A DNA stretch of 64,000 nucleotides, taken from positions 79,873,676 to 79,937,675 of the forward strand of contig CM051460.1 in assembly GCA_028095005.1 (NCBI GenBank), written 5' to 3'. Positions within the stretch are counted from its first letter, which is position 1, and each line of letters opens with the position of its first letter. Both the position numbers and the translations under genes were made by a program. This stretch comes from Rhynchospora pubera. Its lineage: Eukaryota > Streptophyta > Magnoliopsida > Poales > Cyperaceae. Below, piece after piece: positions 10,848 to 23,880 of this stretch. The notes under the pieces were generated by a model, which did not search any database, was not told the origin of the DNA, and was given only the letters and a program-made list of their open reading frames with translations.

Positions 10848-11210
10848 AGAGGTGGTGTGACTTATATATCTAGGGTTTATTCTCGATGGGATTAAAATAG
10901 ACAGAGGTGGAGTGACTTCGATCTGGGTTCTTCAGTTCGTGCGATAGAGAAGTGCAAGAAAGGAGATGAGGTCGAATGGATTTGATTGGACTGGGTCGGG
11001 TTAGATTGGGTTCAGGTTGAATAGAATCAACTAGGGTTAGATTGGTCAGAAATTTTCATTTTTAATTTTTTCCTGCTAAAAACAATAAAGAAAGGGAGAA
11101 AGTGATAAAAACAAAATGAACCCCTGTTTTAGGATGGCAAAATCAGGAAGTTAAAAAATTGGATGGTAATTTCTCAATTTCGATAGTTCTGAGTGGCATA
11201 TAAAAAAATT

Positions 11211-11389
11211 TTCAATACGGTGTTTTCAAACTGTAATTCTGCAAATAATTGAGGGCAGATATTATAATTTGCACTGATATATATGCACCATGTGCTTGAA
11301 CTGTTTTGTTGCACTTTCATAAACTCATCTTACTCGGGGCGTCCAATAAAACACATCACATTCTGTTTCTGCAATTTTTTTTTTTCATC
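11211..11389 (+). promoter_or_regulatory. core promoter and 5' leader of gene A
   Basis: The leader words ACATCACATTCTGTTTCTGC just before the ATG match AACATCACACTCTGTTTCTGCC before gene C, so this is native sequence of the gene. Everything upstream of about 11210 is transposon, leaving less than 200 bp of native proximal promoter. TATATATGC at about 11277 is a possible TATA region; the start site is not known. Confidence 0.45.
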
Positions 11390-14300
11390 ATGAAAATGAG
11401 AGTGCTGTGTTTCCCCAGTTTTATTTTCATGCAACTCTTGCTTCTAGTTTTCTGCCAGTCCCAGAACGACCCTTCTGCAGGTACTATTTTAAATTTTCAA
11501 CTCATAGATTTCAATATTTGAGGACTTTGTTAAATTGCTGTAAATATACCAAGAGGGTGGTCAAAGACGGAGAGCGAGCAATTTTTTTGAGAGAGTTAAA
11601 ATATTGTGTTAAAAATCTACTAAGAGCACAAACGATAAGAAGTTTCTAGCGTAAACTGCCTCGTTAAAAACCTAAAGAGAAATAACTAGTAGAAAATATC
11701 ATGGAAAGAAAAAATGAAAGAAAAAAAAAGAGAGAATTTTGTACGATAAGCTCTCCCTCGTGATAATATCAGTTAAGATCTTCGAGTCGAAGAATCAATA
11801 GACAAAATCTGTTACACATCCCTAGGACTATCTTTTTAAATAATATTACCATATGAATTGGCTGATAAAAAAATCTGGTAGATTATTACCATTTGAATTT
11901 ATTGTATATCAGTGGCGCCGCTCTTTTGGATATTAGTAGCCGAAAGATGGCACGTAAAGTATTGGACAAATGTAAATGCTATATAAGCATATTCAGAAAG
12001 TACGAAATTGATTTGTGAGCTATTTGGTCAAGAAGTAAAAACAAGCAAATGCCTCATTACCGCCTTCTCTTTCATCTCCTCGGTCCAAGCATTGACTATA
12101 TTGGTTTCTTTTCTTTCTTGCTTCATAAGATGGAGCGGAGGTATATATGCATATGGGGAGAAGGATGCTTGTTTTTAAGTGGAAAGGAGAGAAATCGGTC
12201 AAAGAGGAGAGAACAGAGCCAAGGCAAATTAGAGAGCTGAGGTGTCGACCGTTGGTGAGAGAGGAGAACTAGAAATCAAAAAGGTTGATTTTTTTAGTTT
12301 AGCTTAACAGCGGCTGTCAAGAGAAAAAAAAAAAAGGTTGCTATCTTATTGGAAGAAAAGAAGATGGAGACAGAGAGGCTATTGGACGTAGTAAATATCG
12401 GAACTCAGAACAAAAGGAAGGACATAGAGATAGGAGAGGCAGATTCAGTGAGGAAGAAAGGCTAGACGAGGAATGAGCCCCACCTCCTTCCTGAGCAGAC
12501 TATATAATTATATATTAGTATTATATTGGTGAATAATAAGAAAATATTGATTTGGCTCAAGGTATAGTTTTTGATAACATTGATTAAATACTGAATTTTT
12601 TTATTATATCCAATTGTTGCGAATGAGTAGTTGTGCTTTCTTAATGACATCAATTTACATAATGATAATATATAATTTTTCCCTCGTAATTTATGAATAT
12701 TGTATTGAGTTTTCAATAAGAGTGCAAAGAAGATTTCAGTTAAGTTTTCATTACTTTGTTTCATTTGTTAACAACTTAAAGTAAATATGTTCTTCCATTC
12801 TATATACAGATTTTGTAAGTATTGATTGTGGAGCAAATTCTAGCTTTGTTGATACTGATACTAAGTTGACTTATCTGCCGGATGATAAATTCATTGACAC
12901 CGGAGTGAACTATGAAATCGCTTTTAATACACCAGTAAATGGCCTAAGCAAGCAATTTCTGACCGTCAGGAGTTTTCCCAATGGAACCAGAAATTGCTAC
13001 ACCTTCAGATCCTTATCAGCAGGATCAAAATACCTTGTAAGAGCCTCATTCATGTACGGTAACTATGATAACTTAAATATGCCTCCGATTTTTGATATTC
13101 ATCTGGGAGTCAATTATTGGCTAACAGTCAACACTAGTATTGAATTTGATGATCTATTCACTGAGATTATCACTGTCGCCGATTCTGACTATCTACAAGT
13201 TTGCCTTATAAATAAGGATCTTGGCAATCCTTTTATCTCTGCCCTAGAGTTGAGGCCATTGAAGAAAAGCATTTATCAAGAAGCAAATTCAGCGCAATCT
13301 TTGGTAACTGGAACAAGGTGGAATTTAGGCGGAAGCAATGATCTAAGGTAAACATGCTACACTACATCCTCAAAAGAGAGAGAGAGAGAAGAGCTTTACT
13401 TGCTTTTAATAAATAATTATTAGTGGATTATAATTTAGTATTTTTCTGAAATATTTTCTGAAATATGTTACTGAGAATGCCATAATTGTGAAGTTTTTGA
13501 GTTTTGACTAATTTGTGATGGATATTACTACCAAATTAATATATTTGAATTGCGTCGGTTGATTTTTTACTAGGTAAAAACTCAAAAAAGATAAAACAAG
13601 TACCTTTTACCTTGTTAATTTAAAGAAATTCGACAAAATAATAATATAAATATGGTGAGCACTCATACTCTTTTTCCACCATCTGGTTAAACAAAAATAG
13701 GTACCCTGATGATCCATATGATCGGATATGGAAAAACTTTACATTTGGGACGTCAACAGATATCTCAACAACCTCGGCTGTCCAACCCGATTCATACTCT
13801 GCAACCCCATCTCTCGTGATGCAAACTGCCAGCACCAGTTCAAGTACCGAGCGAACCCTTAGTTTCTCCTGGTCCTATGACAATCAATCCTCTGTTTGTT
13901 TGGTAATTCTTCACATCTTTGAGATCCAGGACATACCGCGCACTGATTTTAGGGAGTTTGATATACTTCAGGATGGAGACACAACTTCGAAATCCTCTTT
14001 TAATCCAAGTAAACTGGATACCGAACCATTTGTATACACAGACACAGGTGACACTAAATATAACGTGTCGCTTCAGGCAACTTCAAAATCAACTCTTCCC
14101 CCTCTATTGAATGCCATTGAGGTGTATCTCATTCGAGCCACCTATGGGATCCCCACCTATGGTGGAGACGGTAAGTGTGATTATAGTTGTCTCATTCTTT
14201 GTACTTTGTGAATTATTCATGCCATTATCTTTGTTAGTTCCCAAATCTGACAACTCTCGTTTAGATTCAACGACAGGTGGTGCGTTTGAAAGACAAACTT

Positions 14301-17300
14301 TGCACCAAGAAGCCTTTTATTATTTTATTATATTTATTTTTTATCTAATTTTATTTTTAATGATATTTGTAATGATCTATTTTATATACTAAACATAATT
14401 TATTCAAAATTTAATACTACACATATCAGGGAGAGTGTGCTATGGCGTCATTACAACAACCAGTCCCACTGGCGCCTTTGTGTTCGTAAATTAAGTAATG
14501 ACGCCAAGGCACCATTAGACTGAGATCTAGGATCTAGAATTGATATTCAAGGATCTGAGATCTGTTACCAAATGGTGCCAGTTGAATTGGCACTGTTATA
14601 ACAACTTCACAGTACCTGTGCATTGAAATATTTATTCTTAATATTCCGATGAAATCAAGTTTATTATTATAATGATTATAATAAATATTATAATTATTAA
14701 AATCAAGGTTTTTGGACTCAATGAATCGTAGGGTTTACTCTTAGGTACCATACAGAAAGTTTTTCATTCAGTTTCCTGAAAAGTTTACCCGCTGCCTCTG
14801 TTCAACATTTCAAATACTTCTGTTTTTTTAGTCCGTTTCTACTGTTTCCTCTTTTCTTATTGTACTGATAATAGTTTCCATCTCATCAGTTACACTGGAG
14901 TTCCAAAGTTGACCTCTGTTTTCTTTACTCACAAGGGAATTTTAATTTGAACTTTGTTTACAGACATATTTCCGAAGGTCATAAGTAACTATGCGTAGTA
15001 TAATATTATAAATTAATCATTACATAATGCATTTAATTCGAATAGCAGTTGCTACCATTAATAAAATTAAGGCCAATTACCAAGTAAACAAGGGCTGGAG
15101 TGGAGATCCTTGTGTTCCTAGGGAACTTTCGTGGGCTGGTGTCACCTGCACCTTTGATTCGAGCATTCCAAGAATCACATCATTGTGAGTACTTCAATAT
15201 CTTCATACATTTAATTTACCCAAAAAAAAGAGAGACTACAAGAAATCTGACTAGTTAAATTTTTTTATATTTTTTTTTCAGAAATTTATCATCCTTTCGA
15301 CTGACCGGTGCCATAGTATCTGCTTTTGGAAATCTAAGCACTCTCAAGTCATTGTATGTTTTATTATAGGGAAAATTAGATGCATGCCACTTCAAAATTT
15401 CAAATTTTGAAAAATGTCACTCCAAAACTAGTTATGAGTAAATTGCCACTCTAAATCTCTTTTATTTAGAAAATTGCCACTCAATATCAATTCATGTACT
15501 CTATTATTATAAAAACAATACAAATATATTGTACCTCAAACAATATTATGGTATTTCCCAAAATACCCTTTGCCCCTTCCTTTTTCCTTTTTCGACTAAG
15601 AGAGGAAGGTCTCGTAATAATGGCTGATCCCTCCAGTAATTCTTGTCACTAATTTCGTGTTGTCCACCATGGACCTTGCTGCCCCGATTGCCACTCCGGC
15701 AATCTGTACGTATCTTCAACCTCATGCCTCTCTGACAGTTGCGTCGTTTGACCTCCAATCTCAGGCTGTGGCAGGAGATGATGGACTGCTCTACCATCTC
15801 TCGCCTCGCTGGCCCAATCAACAAGAGTAGCTGCGAGCCTGCGACTAGGTTGCTTTCGTTACTCGATGGGGTCACCTCGTCAATCGCATCTGCCTCACTA
15901 ATATGAATATGAATTGAAAACTTATGATTCTTATTGTTCTTTTATTTATTGTTTGTCCCATCTTAAATATGTGCTCTATTGCTCTGGGTCGCAACTCGCA
16001 ACAGAAATGAAAAGGACCAAAAAAAAATGAGAGAGATGGATCACAATAGAGTTAAGGAAAGGAAAAATAATGGAAACAAAGAAAGGATAGGGTATTCTGG
16101 GAAATATCTGAAGTTATTTTGGTATACATTACTTTCGTATTATTTTTATAATAAAAGAGTATAAAAATTGTATTGGAATGATAATTTTCTAAATGAAAGA
16201 GATTTAGAGTGGCAATTTACTAAGGACTAGTTTTGGAGTGGCATTTCTTTAATTTTAAAATTTTGAAGTGGCATATATCCAATTGCCCCTTTATTATATA
16301 AAACCCCATTTCATACTAATATCTGTGGGGCTGTTTGGATGGGTAAGAAATAAGTAAGAATAGCAAATTCTGGCCGGAAATTTATTCGTAATCATCCAAA
16401 CTCTTCACAAAATTATACATTTTCTAATGTTTTCCGCCTAAGAATATGCTATTACTCTTATTCCTAAGCGATCCAAACGGCCCCTGGGTAGAACTACACT
16501 CGAGTATATCATATATGGATTTTATGTACAAATTAAATGTCTAATTTTGTAATTCCCTTCGTGCATTTGGTAGAATTCAGTTTTGTGTTCTCATATTAGC
16601 CCATGTGAAACAATTCTTTTTGCTCTTCTTTTTTTTTCAGGGACTTGTCTTATAATGATTTGTCAGGAGATCTTCCTGCCTTTCTAGATCAATTATCTGC
16701 TCTTACATACCTGTAGGTTTTCAATTTAATCATTATTTTGTTCAAGAAACCCACGAATAGAGTAATCATAATATGCTACATTTAGAGACATAACTGGAAA
16801 CCACAAGATTTCAACCACCCTTCCTCCTGGTCTTCAGCAAAAGAAAGATGATGAGAAGCTGACGTACAGGTATTTTTGATTGGATTGTAATGCATTTGCT
16901 ACTTTTGTTCTGCTATACAGTAAAATAGATTGACAGTTTTTCTTATCCTAGACCTAGAACTTATTTTTATTATTTTTTTGTTAAGGAAATGAACTGACAA
17001 AAAGATAAGTTAAAGTCAAAAGCTCACATGGTATATATTATGACTATACATTGTATAGTTGTGATATCATTTAGCTAGACAAATGCCCAGAGACCCAGGG
17101 ACCCATATTGATTGGTGGCTTGAATTCAGTGATCCACAATCTAGCCTCCACCATATCCATTGGTTTTTTATTTTTCCTTCTGCACATATTTCCCTTAGTA
17201 TTCATACATCTATGGAAGTGAAAAATAAAACTGTAATGGTTGGTTTAAATCATGCTTGATGCCTTAATTTTAAATACTTAGCTGGGTTAAGCTCTCTGAA

Positions 17301-20044
17301 CTTCTAGCTGCGGTCCTTACTTTTTTTTTTTTACACTTAGATTTGGAGGTGCCTCTACAGATTCTAAACCGTCAAAAAATAAAAAAAGGATACTTCTTGC
17401 TGTTATTATAGCAGTTTCTGGCGTGGGTGTGGTGCTTCTTTTTGCATGTTTAATTAAGAGATTAGGTAACAACTACTTGCCCTGATTCACTTCTCATGGT
17501 GCTCCCACCAAAATAATAGATACAGAGATATGGTATTGACAATTTGTTTGTTACTAAATTGGTTTTTCACATAGGATTTTGTAGAGACAACTACAGGAAA
17601 GAACTTAGAAATGACAACTCAATGGATTTGGTAGATAGCGAGGGAAATATAGTGCATATTGATTCACAAAACTTCTCGTACAAGGATTTACAGAAAATAA
17701 CCAATAACTTTGAGCAAAAGATTGGAAAAGGAGGATTTGGAACTGTTTATCGTGGACAATTATACAATGGCGAGCAAGTCGCGGTCAAGTTGCTAGATAA
17801 TTCTTCGCAGCAAGGGACGAAAGAGTTCCTTGCTGAGGTACTCCAACTGAAAACTTCTTCAAGTTGAGAATTAGTAGTTTAGTACAATTAAGAAGTTACT
17901 GGGCCCTATATTATAAAGCATCTTCTATATAATAATCTACTTGACGTGTAGGAATAAATTACACATTATATATACCATCATGTCTGATAGTTTTTGAATC
18001 GAAATCCTCTGCAGGTTTTTTAAAAACCTGTGGTGCAAGTCTTTGATCGCTAGCCGTCTGATCAATAATGAATTTCCCGTGATTAACACCAGAGCCGTCC
18101 AGATGATGGTAAAATCTGCCCATCAAAATTAGATCAGACGGATGATGGTAAAAAGTAAAAACCCAACAGTGCGTGTGTTAAAAAAACATGCACAGGATAA
18201 TGGTCCGGTAGTTTTTACTTTTGTTATGTTGTATGAAAATTCCTTACTAAACATTTAGCTATTTGGTTTTCTGATCACAGGTTCTGCAATTGTCTAGGGT
18301 TCATCATAAAAATCTTGTGGCTTTGGTAGGTTACTGTAAGGATGAATTAGGCAGAATGGCACTTGTGTATGAGTACATGCCAGGGGGAAGTCTGCACACA
18401 TACATTACAGGTTGTTATGTATGTCATAATATCAAACAATAAGTTCATTCTGCATGAAATTACATATAGACTATTGTCTTGTTTTGAACCACCAAATAAA
18501 CAAATTTTCAGTGATTGACCATATCTTATAGTTTAGAACCACTATCAATATTACAGCAGTAGTAATATGTAAACTAACACATAACTAGATATACACCCTG
18601 TCTAATATCTCAATTGCTTGATAAGTTTTTGTTAGTTAGATGATCTTGTAGGTAAGTAACATTGTATTCAGTGATTAAAATATACTTTTCTATAGGTAAA
18701 GATAGAAATGCTAGGTTCTTGAGTTGGGAAGAAAGGCTACGTATTTTGCTGGAAGCGGCCCAAGGTTATAGGAATCAATAAAACCTCATACTTTTGGCAT
18801 TATGTTTAACAAGGGAAATTTTTCTCAATTTTCACAAGTTATCTATTGCAGGGCTCTTGTACCTACACAGAGAATGTAACCCACCAATAATCCACAGAGA
18901 TGTGAAAACTGAAAATATCCTATTGAATCATATGCTGGAGGCTAAGATAGCAGATTTTGGGCTTTCCAAGGCTTTCCAAGAAAACTGCACACACATTACT
19001 ACAAATGTTGCTGGTACACTAGGATACCTTGATCCTGAGTAAGTTGGACGTTCTATTGGAAGGAACAAAATTTTATAATTTAACTTATCTTGTTGTCTCT
19101 TTTCAATTATTTTTATTGATTACAAAATTATGCACAACAAAGACAGTCCCAACAGACTGTAAAGGAAATAGTTCCAAAAGATAGTGCAAATCAAATGTAA
19201 CTGATGTTCAGTTACTGAAGTATTACAATTATCAGTACAAAATTTGAATCAGTATCTGTACCGAACTGTAATTTGCATACAACAACAACAACAACTAAGC
19301 CTTTTGTCCTAAACAAGTTGGGGTAGACTGTAATTTGTATATGAACTATTAAAAACGATGATGTTTTGATATATCTTCAGGTACCATTATTCATATCAAC
19401 TCACTGAGAAGAGCGATGTCTACAGCTTCGGCGTAATCCTCTTGGAGATGGTTACTAGTAAGCCTCCAATTATAGATGGTCGTGACAAAATTCACTTAAC
19501 ACGGTGGGTGCACCAAAAGCTCACCAAAGGGAGCATGGATGACGTGGTTGACAAGAGGCTTCTTGGCAGGTACATATACATAAATCTTTACTTTGTAATC
19601 TTAGTTTAGTACTTTAAGAATTAATACCATTCCTTAACCAATGGTTATTGTATGCAATTTCAACAGTTTGATAAGATTTCCTCTGTTTCATCATCTACAT
19701 TTATTGAACTTTACCGAGGATCCATCTACTTGTAAATAAATAACACTGATATATAAAGTTATTTTAGATTTCATTTTTATTGGTAAACTATTCAAAAAAT
19801 TACTAGGTATGATGTTAATTCTTCATGGAAGGTCGTGGAATTGGCAAAGAATTGTTGTGCAGAGGCATCTGCACAAAGGCCCGTGATGTCTCATGTGGTT
19901 TCTGAGCTAAGGGAGTGCTTGGAGCTAGTGCTTGGAAATAGTAGGGTCATGGATTCAGTACGCTCTAGCTCGAGCCGAAGAATTGCTTTTGAGGTGGCAA
20001 AGAATGCTGAGTCTTTGCTCCCAGATGGCCCTTCGATCAGATAA
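11390..20044 (+). CDS. malectin-like LRR receptor kinase, gene A (intact, 14 exons)
   Basis: Exons: 11390-11480, 12810-13347, 13701-14170, 15049-15184, 15282-15353, 16641-16712, 16786-16869, 17341-17465, 17575-17837, 18281-18410, 18696-18764, 18852-19038, 19381-19569, 19807-20044. All junctions are GT-AG and phases agree, giving 887 codons, a usual LRR-I length. Order: signal peptide (1-24), malectin-like domain (about 31-366, with YPDDPYDR), WSGDPC junction, two 72-bp LRR exons, membrane span (about 505-525), kinase. Kinase landmarks: IGKGGFG near 580, VAVK Lys 601, HRDVK with Asp 700, DFG Asp 718, GYLDPE, so an active RD kinase is expected at the plasma membrane. The start matches the leader and exon 1 of gene C. 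LRR-I relatives act in immunity and symbiosis; this one's ligand is unknown. Intron 5 carries two transposons. Confidence 0.9.
15369..16289. mobile_element. Mutator-like non-autonomous element in intron 5 of gene A
   Basis: The 921-bp element starts GGGAAAATTAGATGCATGCC and ends in its inverted counterpart (GGCATATATCCAATTGCCCC). It is flanked by an exact 9-bp duplication TTTATTATA (15360-15368, 16290-16298), diagnostic of Mutator-like insertion. Both arms extend for well over 100 bp (GCCACT words). The insertion lies only 6 bp past the donor of exon 5. A 109-codon minus-strand frame inside it (15546-15875) has no recognised domain. Confidence 0.9.
16327..16484. mobile_element. MITE with GGGGCTGTTTGGAT ends in intron 5 of gene A
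   Basis: The ends GGGGCTGTTTGGATGGG and GCGATCCAAACGGCCCC pair as inverted repeats, with AATAAGTAAG / CTTATTCC inside. It is the same family as 3794-3922 and sits 38 bp beyond the Mutator-like element. Confidence 0.7.
19277..19325 (+). repeat. (CAA)n repeat tail with AAGCCTTTTGTCC, intron 12 of gene A
   Basis: ACAACAACAACAACTAAGCC continues into TTTTGTCCTAAACAAGTTGGGG. Nearly the same words occur in the gene B intron at 49108-49144. It resembles the widespread (CAA)nAAGCCTT.GTCCCAA fragment of plant dispersed repeats; the assignment is tentative. Confidence 0.5.
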
Positions 20045-20800
20045 GCAAAAGACGGCAGTTTGAGTTCCTTGTGGATTGTGATATGAAGCTTGAGTTCCTA
20101 ATTAAGTGTCCCGTACATTATTTTGTGTCAGGTTTGTGTCATTTATCTTTAAGCTATTTGTTTCCTTTGCTCTCAACAATTGCCTTGTTGGAATTGTCAT
20201 TTGTATGCGTTATGTTCAAACGTGTTTGATATACTCTCCTATTTTCTTAATTCATCTTTGTTCATTGGGCAAGCTATTAAATTAAAAATTTTGTTTGATT
20301 TGTTATTGTCGTCATTTGTCACCTAATTACTTACTAGAAATTTGTTGCGAATTAGTCCCTGGCATGAATAATCGTAGCTATAAGATCTGATACTTGGTTG
20401 CGGTAAAAAATTAATGTTATAATTTTCGCATCACAATATTGCTCAACTTAAGAATTGGTCGGCGTACTTGCAGATTTAGAAAACCAGAGAAATTTTATAG
20501 CACACCAAGTCACTTAATTATTCTCAACAGGACAATCATTTATGAGTGAAAAGGATGATCAAGTTATTAGTCATTCTCACTCAGTAGCAGTGTAGCGCAG
20601 CGATTCATATAAATTGACCAGATTCGGAAAACTGTATTTTAGATGCTCACATGCCAATGTCAACCTTTCAGATTAAATTTATTGAGTTGAAACAAAGAAA
20701 TAATTTTAAACTGGCATTTTAAAGATGGTTGTCCTCGTGATGTTGAAGAACTTGAACAAAAATGCATTTTAAATTTTTTATCTGTTAGGTCTCAACCTAA
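20045..20800 (+). other. 3' flank of gene A, shared with gene C
   Basis: Words such as TTATTTTGTGTCAGGTTTGTG, TTGCTCTCAAC and GCGTTATGTTCAAA recur in order after gene C (61850-61970). This is 3' untranslated and flanking sequence duplicated together with the gene. No separate gene was seen. Confidence 0.6.
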
Positions 20801-21010
20801 AACAGAGTTTGGTAAGAGTTTATGGGCCGTTCTGGCCCAGTAAGAAAAAATGCTTGAACTCGATCGCTCAATTCCAGAATTTCTCGTCTTCGGCCTTTCT
20901 CTCTCTCGTTGGAGAGATCGAGCTCCTCTCCAAAAGGACCAAACCCCAAATCCTCATTGTTCCGGGCGTCTCGAATGACAGGTGGGCCACGAAGCAGAAG
21001 TTTGAATAGC
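20801..21010 (+). promoter_or_regulatory. GC-richer block with TGGGCC motifs, also found after gene C
   Basis: The segment contains TATGGGCCGTTCTGGCCCAG, CTCTCGTTGGAGAGATCGAG and GAATGACAGGTGGGCCACGA. The counterpart at 62490-62730 has GGCCCA clusters and CAATGACAGGTGGGCCACGA. TGGGCC (site II) clusters are typical of promoters of housekeeping plant genes. It may be the relic of a gene start duplicated with the receptors; no intact coding region follows. Confidence 0.35.
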
Positions 21011-21401
21011 AAAAGACAAACGTGAAACGTTTCTATTATTCATATTTGTTGCATAATAAAGATACATAACAATATAAATCAGATTAAAATTGTTAGATTT
21101 CACAAAATTATTATATACTAATTACTAAATGTGAAATTAATCCATCATCAACAAATTCTAAGCTTAAAGTAAAATCATCATCTGATAGAGAAAAAAAAAA
21201 CCTGCTATTTTATTGTACCCGAGTTGGTGGCAAGAAAAAAATGTTCTTTTCTTAGCAACTGGAGACCAGCGATTTTCTCTGTCGGAACTTCCCAGACTTT
21301 CCACCATACCTTTTGCTACAACCTGGGCCGTTACCACAAGCCGATCTTCAATGGTGCTGTCGTTTCAACAGTTGTGTGGCGCGTCACTGTGTCTAGACCT
21401 T

Positions 21402-21432
<31 letters not shown>

Positions 21433-21642
21433 CCTTAACCATGTTTACTCGTTTGACATGTAGTGTGCTTCTTAACCATATTTTTTTCTTAACCATGTAT
21501 ATGACGATTGACGCACATGCAATGATGCAAACTTTTTGCGACAGGCTTGCTTAATTATTGGCCGTCCTTTTCCATTACTCTACTTGCCTTCCCGTAAACT
21601 TATAATGTAAATTGTCATGAATAATTATTACATTTTTTTATA
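21011..21642. other. spacer, no gene seen
   Basis: The stretch is AT-rich, with a long poly-T run at about 21405-21432. Short open frames have no recognisable domain. Confidence 0.4.
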
Positions 21643-21790
21643 GGCTCCACTTGAATGGTGTGAGAATAAGAGGAATAAGAGAAAAAGTATTGAGAAATAT
21701 GTAACTTTGTGAAGAGTTTGAATTATTTATAATAAATTTAGAAGTAGGAAGAAGTTATTCTCTTATTCATGCACCCATCCAAACGGAGCC
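21643..21790. mobile_element. MITE with GGCTCC ends, ATA flanks
   Basis: The element begins GGCTCCACTTGAATGG and ends CATCCAAACGGAGCC, flanked by ATA on both sides (21640-21642, 21791-21793). Inner arms are AATAAGAGGAATAAG / CTTATTC. It is the same family as 3794-3922. Confidence 0.7.
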
Positions 21791-21793
21791 ATA

Positions 21794-22083
21794 AATATAT
21801 TTGTGTTATTTTTCTCTTTTGAGTCTACAGAGACCATTAGGTTAATTAGAAACTTAGAATACGCTAAAGTGCAATCTTTAGAGTTTGATTTCAACTTTGG
21901 CAGTTAATTGATTTCATATTGGCCAATTCACATGTCCAATTAATACTGTTGAGGATCTGTCTTATACTTCTTTTTTTTATGTTTTTTTAGCGAATTCCTT
22001 AACCGTAACAAAAATTCCTAAAATCATAACTGTAACCAAAATTCCTCCATGGCCAACTCGATAATAAAATTCGATTATAGCAA

Positions 22084-22122
<39 letters not shown>

Positions 22123-23159
22123 TTATTGAAAGTTCTCCAAGGTACTATCGGTCCCCTGCCATTGTGTTCCCTTCTAGCTCTTCTAGCAATCCTCCTGGCA
22201 ATTGCATTTGTAAGGGATCTCCTCCCAATCAGCTGGGAGTCATTTCATCACCTTGTCCTAGTATTGATCCTTCATAAGCCCTGCCCAGGATGGTAGTCAT
22301 CAACAATAAATTTTCCATATTTTTTGGAGCATAATTTAAAAAACTGACTTGGGTTTTGTTGGTCTAGATGCTCTAGCAAAATGCACTAAGAAACAGTGTT
22401 TTCAATAGCGTATTGGATATTGAAAAATCTGGTATTACCACGAATCAAAATAATGACCGAAACAACAGTATCCAGTAGTATTTGTGGGACAAATATAGGA
22501 AATTTCAGAAAATATCGGATTTTCGGCTACTTGGCAGGTAAGAGTGCTGGTACGGTATATTAAAAACACCGCTAAAAACCATCAGAAAAGTTTATGTTTG
22601 ATTGAAGGCAAACATTTCAATATCAGAAATAATTCCCTTCCAATTTTTGTAATGGTTCTAGGTATTATATTTAGTAGACAACGAACTGGCACATAAGCAC
22701 AATTAGTCATTCTTATATTATATTAGTATTTATATTTTCCCTAAATATAAATTTAATCAAATATCACAACGGCGCCAGAAGTATCATATTTATTTAGGAA
22801 GTGGAAATGACTTCAGTTGATTAACAAAACAATATAAACAAGTAGGGTGCCTTTATATCCAGCAGTATAGTCGTCCATTTCTCGCTTTTTGGGCTGTTCT
22901 ATAGGATGGATTATTGGATTGGAGATATCAACTGCACAGACTTAGATCTCGGGGGCAAAAAAAACAGATTTGGTACAGAAATAACTTAACCGGAATAAGT
23001 TAATAAGGAAAAAGTTATATCAAATTATGTCATGATTGTTTGGTTATGTAAAATAAAAATAATAATAATGTAAAAATATAAAATTAAGTGTGTAGTAATT
23101 ATTATAATATTAATAAATATTATTACTTACTATTATTATAATATTAATTAGTATTATTA
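21794..23159. other. intergenic spacer with a (TA)n tract
   Basis: A (TA)n tract lies at about 22087-22115. The GC-richer stretch 22140-22320 could be a transposon coding remnant, but no domain was recognised. The rest is AT-rich with no gene seen. Confidence 0.4.
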
Positions 23160-23436
23160 GTTTAGAAATAGGGAGATTTCATGGAGATTTCAAGTATTTA
23201 TTTCGGTTTTTTAAAAACTGTTGTTTTTGAACGGTTCAGAACTAATTAGATTAATGATTTTCTAAAATTTCAAACAAATACTTAAAAATTTCGAAAAAAT
23301 ATAAAATTTGGTCTGCATGGAGATTTCAATAGGGAGATCATATTAGACGGTTTGGATCGGTCATTTTGAACTAAATTTTGTAATTTTTAGCGCGACTCAC
23401 GGACCATTTGGTGAGTTGCAACTCACCATAGCAAAA

Positions 23437-23440
<4 letters not shown>
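23160..23440. mobile_element. incomplete fold-back element, GTGAGTCGCGACTCAC family
   Basis: The half containing GCGCGACTCACGGACC, GGTGAGTTGCAACTCACC and GGTTTGGATCGGTCATTTTGA matches the complete copy at 23931-24334. One terminus is missing, and a CT-rich tract that then becomes (TA)n follows directly. Confidence 0.6.
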
Positions 23441-23491
<51 letters not shown>

Positions 23492-23494
<3 letters not shown>

Positions 23495-23880
23495 TGGCTA
23501 AAGTATACTCCAGCATACGGATCAAACCCGTATGCTAGAGTCGTTTCTGAAAATTTAAAATTCAAACAGTCGATCCAAACCGTTCAAGTTGTTCTCCATG
23601 TAAAAATATCTTTCAAGACCAAATTTTACATTTTTTCGAATTTTTTTGCTATATATTATGCTATTTTCAAATTGAAGGGCCAGAAATACTCCTTTACAAT
23701 GATTTTTTAAAATAGCATAATATATAGTAAAAAAATTCGAAAAAATATAAATTTTAGTTTCCTAGGAGATTTCAATATGGAGAACAATTTAAAAGCTTCG
23801 GATCGACTGTATGCACTTTAGATTGTGAGAAATGACTCCAGCATACGGGCTATCTATATGATGGAGTATACTTTAGCCAA

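Larger units (their letters stand above)
2945..11210. mobile_element. large Mutator-like element or Pack-MULE, nested
   Basis: The left end (GAAAATTTTTTATATGCCA, continuing to about 3045) and the right end (about 11100-11210) are long inverted repeats of each other, about 100 bp or more, with weaker similarity continuing inward. ATGCCAC near the tip recurs in the Mutator-like elements at 15369 and 26772. The interior holds a GRF zinc-finger exon, an hAT-like element, a Ty3-type LTR remnant and a short Copia element. No 9-bp target duplication was found at the chosen ends, so two independent elements remain possible. Confidence 0.5.

Noticed and set aside
22140..22325. GC-richer patch as an exon or transposon coding remnant
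   Set aside because: No frame stays open on either strand for long and no motif was recognised, so no feature was claimed.
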